In this document: positions 34,301 through 37,300 of the stretch, piece by piece
How positions within the stretch are numbered: the stretch's first letter is position 1
Layout: every line of letters begins with the position of its first letter
Source of the DNA: Trichormus sp. M33_DOE_039
GTDB taxonomy: Bacteria > Cyanobacteriota > Cyanobacteriia > Cyanobacteriales > Nostocaceae
Reading direction: 5' to 3'
Assembly: GCA_015296085.1 (NCBI GenBank)
Contig: DVDT01000060.1
Coordinates: forward strand, 1-64,000
DNA length: 64,000 bases
Translations under genes and position numbers: made by a program
The notes under the pieces: generated by a model
Database searches by the model: none
What the model saw: the letters and a program-made list of their open reading frames with translations, nothing else
What the model was told of the DNA's origin: nothing

Positions 34301-37300
34301 TGTTAACTCAATTTTGATGGGTGCAGCTGCAAGATTATTGCTTTCGTCGCTATTTTCCTGAATTTGATTATTCGCATCGGTGACTACTAAAATATAGCGA
34401 TCGCCACTGATATCTACTGGTAATCTAATATCTAGCTGGGCTGGATAACTCGCGTTAGGTGCTAGGGCTGTAGTTGCGTTCCATTCCCCTAGAAGTAGAT
34501 CGCTATTATCAAACTTATTATCGCTGGAAAGATAAACGCGATCGCGCCAATTTTTCAGAGTAATTGCTGAACCCTGATTTTTTACATTCCATTCTAATAA
34601 GATATTCCCATCAGAAATAACATTACTGGGGAGGTTGATAATTGTTGGTACTAAGTCAGGATGACCAATAAATATAGGATTTTCACCTATTTTCTGATTA
34701 TTACTATCTCCCAATCCTTCAAAAATCTGGTTATTGCTATCAGTAACTACAATTATTTGATAATTGCCATCAGCTAAAACTGGCAAAGTTAAAGATTGAG
34801 TAGCTGTGTAGGTTTCTCCGATAGCTAAAGGTGTGTTTCTGGTAACGCTGGCAAGTAAAGTTGCGTTAGTTAAGTTACCATTCGTAGATAAATAAATCCT
34901 ATCTACCCAAGGATTTTTTGCCTCTGCCGTCCCTGCATTTTTGACTGTCCAGCTAAAAGTTGTGTTTTCTCCTGGTTGGGCTGTAGCGGGATTATTAATA
35001 GCAGTAATTTGTAAATCTGGGTCTGGTTTACGACTGATATTTATAGCTGTACTATTGACATTGTTATTTTCGTAAAGATATTCAAAAACTTGATTATTTA
35101 TATCAGTAATTACAAAAATATAATAATTGCCTTCAATACCATTAGGTAAGGTTACTTGTGCAGATTTAGTATAGTCTGCGTTAATCCCCAGAGAGCTTAT
35201 ATGACTAACTCGTGTGAGTTCTAAATCATTGCTATCGAGCTGATTATCAGTAGAAAGAACAATGCGATCGCTCCAACTACTAACATTGGTTATCGCTACT
35301 CCTTGATTGCGAACTTTCCAGTTAATTTGGACTGGTTCACCACTGACATAACTTCCAGATGTGGTAATTTCTGCTACTATTAAATCAGCGTGAGGAGGAA
35401 CTGTAACTTGCAGTAAACTAGTAGCAAGATTATTAGTTTCATTAGTTTCTGGTTGCTGTTGATTAGCATCAGAAGCTACCAGGAAATAATAAGTTCCTGG
35501 GGTAATATTGGGGATGGTAACTGTTTGACTGAGTGTATAAGTGTCACCACTTGCCAACGGAGTCTGATCTGCCACCGAAACAGAGGTCAAAAGCCGATCT
35601 TGAGCATCAATTGTAGTGTCAGTAGATAAATAAATATAATCAACCCAATCTGCTGTTGCTCGTCCTCCACCTTGGTTGGTAACTTTCCAAGTAATGGTGG
35701 CGGTGTCTCCCCATGTCACACTGCTAGGAGCATTAGTAATAGTAGTAATTAAGTCTGCTGGAGGTTGAACATTAAAGCTAACAGCACTAAGATTATTATT
35801 CTCGTTTGTTTCCCCTTGGTTATTATTGCGATCGGCAACAAACAACAAGTAACGACTACCAAAACTGGTAATAGGTACAGTGATGTTACGGGTAATAGTG
35901 TAGTTACCACCTGCTGCTAATGGAGTTTGGGTAGCGATAGATTCACTCGCTACAAAAGTATCTGAGCCATCTAGTATGGTATCGCTAGAAATATATACAT
36001 AGTCAGTCCAATCTGCTGGTGCAGCCAAATTTCCTTGATTAGTGACAGTCCATGAAACCTCTATTGTTTCACCCACGGCGGCAGCAGTTGGGGCTTTAGG
36101 CGCAGACATCACTAAATCCGGCGTACCAAGCTGAATTTCCACTGCTTGGACATTGTTCGTTTCGTTAGTTTCACCTTGATTGTTGAATCTATCTGTGGCA
36201 AATAGCAAGTAACGGCGGCCACTAGTAGTGTTAGGAATATTGATATTACGTGTAATGGTATAGCTACTACCTGCGGCTAGTGGGGTTTGGGTACTAATGT
36301 ATTCTTGTGCAACATAAGTGTCTGAGCCATCTAATGTAGCGTCACTGGAAATATAAACGTAGTCATACCAATCAGCCGGTGCAGCGACAGTACCTTGATT
36401 AGTGACTGTCCAGGAAACCTCTACGCTCTCGCCCAAAATAGCGGTAGTCGGGGCTTTAGGTGCAGACAGCACTAAATCTGGCGCATTTAGCTGAATTTCT
36501 ACCGCCTGAACGTTGTTCGTTTCGTTGGTTTCACCTTGATAGTTATTACCATCGGTAACAAACAGCAAGTAACCGTTACCAATTGTAGTGTTAGGTATAG
36601 TGAAATTGCGTGTAATTGTGTAGCTACCACCTGCGGCTAGTGGTGTTTGAGTGCTGATATATTCACCACCAACATAAGTGTCGGAGTAATCAAATATTGT
36701 ATCGCTGGAAATATAAACGTAGTCATACCAATCGGTTGGTGCAGTGACAGTACCTTGATTAGTGACTGTCCAGGAAACTTCTACTCTCTCGCCCAGAATA
36801 GCGGTAGTCGGGGCTTTAGGCGCAGACAGCACTAAATCTGGTGCATTTAGCTGAATTTCTACCGCCTGAACGTTGTTCGTTTCGTTGGTTTCACCTTGAC
36901 GGTTGCCATCATCTGTAACAAACAGCAGGTAACGGCTACCAATGGTAGTGTTAGGTATAGTGAAATTGCGTGTAATTGTATAGCTACCACCTGCGGCTAG
37001 TGGTGTTTGAGTGCTGATATATTCACCACCAATATAAGTGTCGGAGTAATCAAATATTGTATCGCTGGAAATATAAACGTAGTCATACCAATCAGTTGGT
37101 GCAGTGACAGTCCCTTGATTAGTGACTGTCCAGGAAACTTCTACGCTCTCGCCTAAAATAGCGGTAGTCGGGGCTTTAGGTGCAGACAGCACTAAATCTG
37201 GCGCATTTATCTGAATTTCTACCACCTGAACGTTGTTAGTTTCGTTGGTTTCACCTTGATTGTTGAATCTATCTGTGGCAAATAGCAGGTAACGGCTACC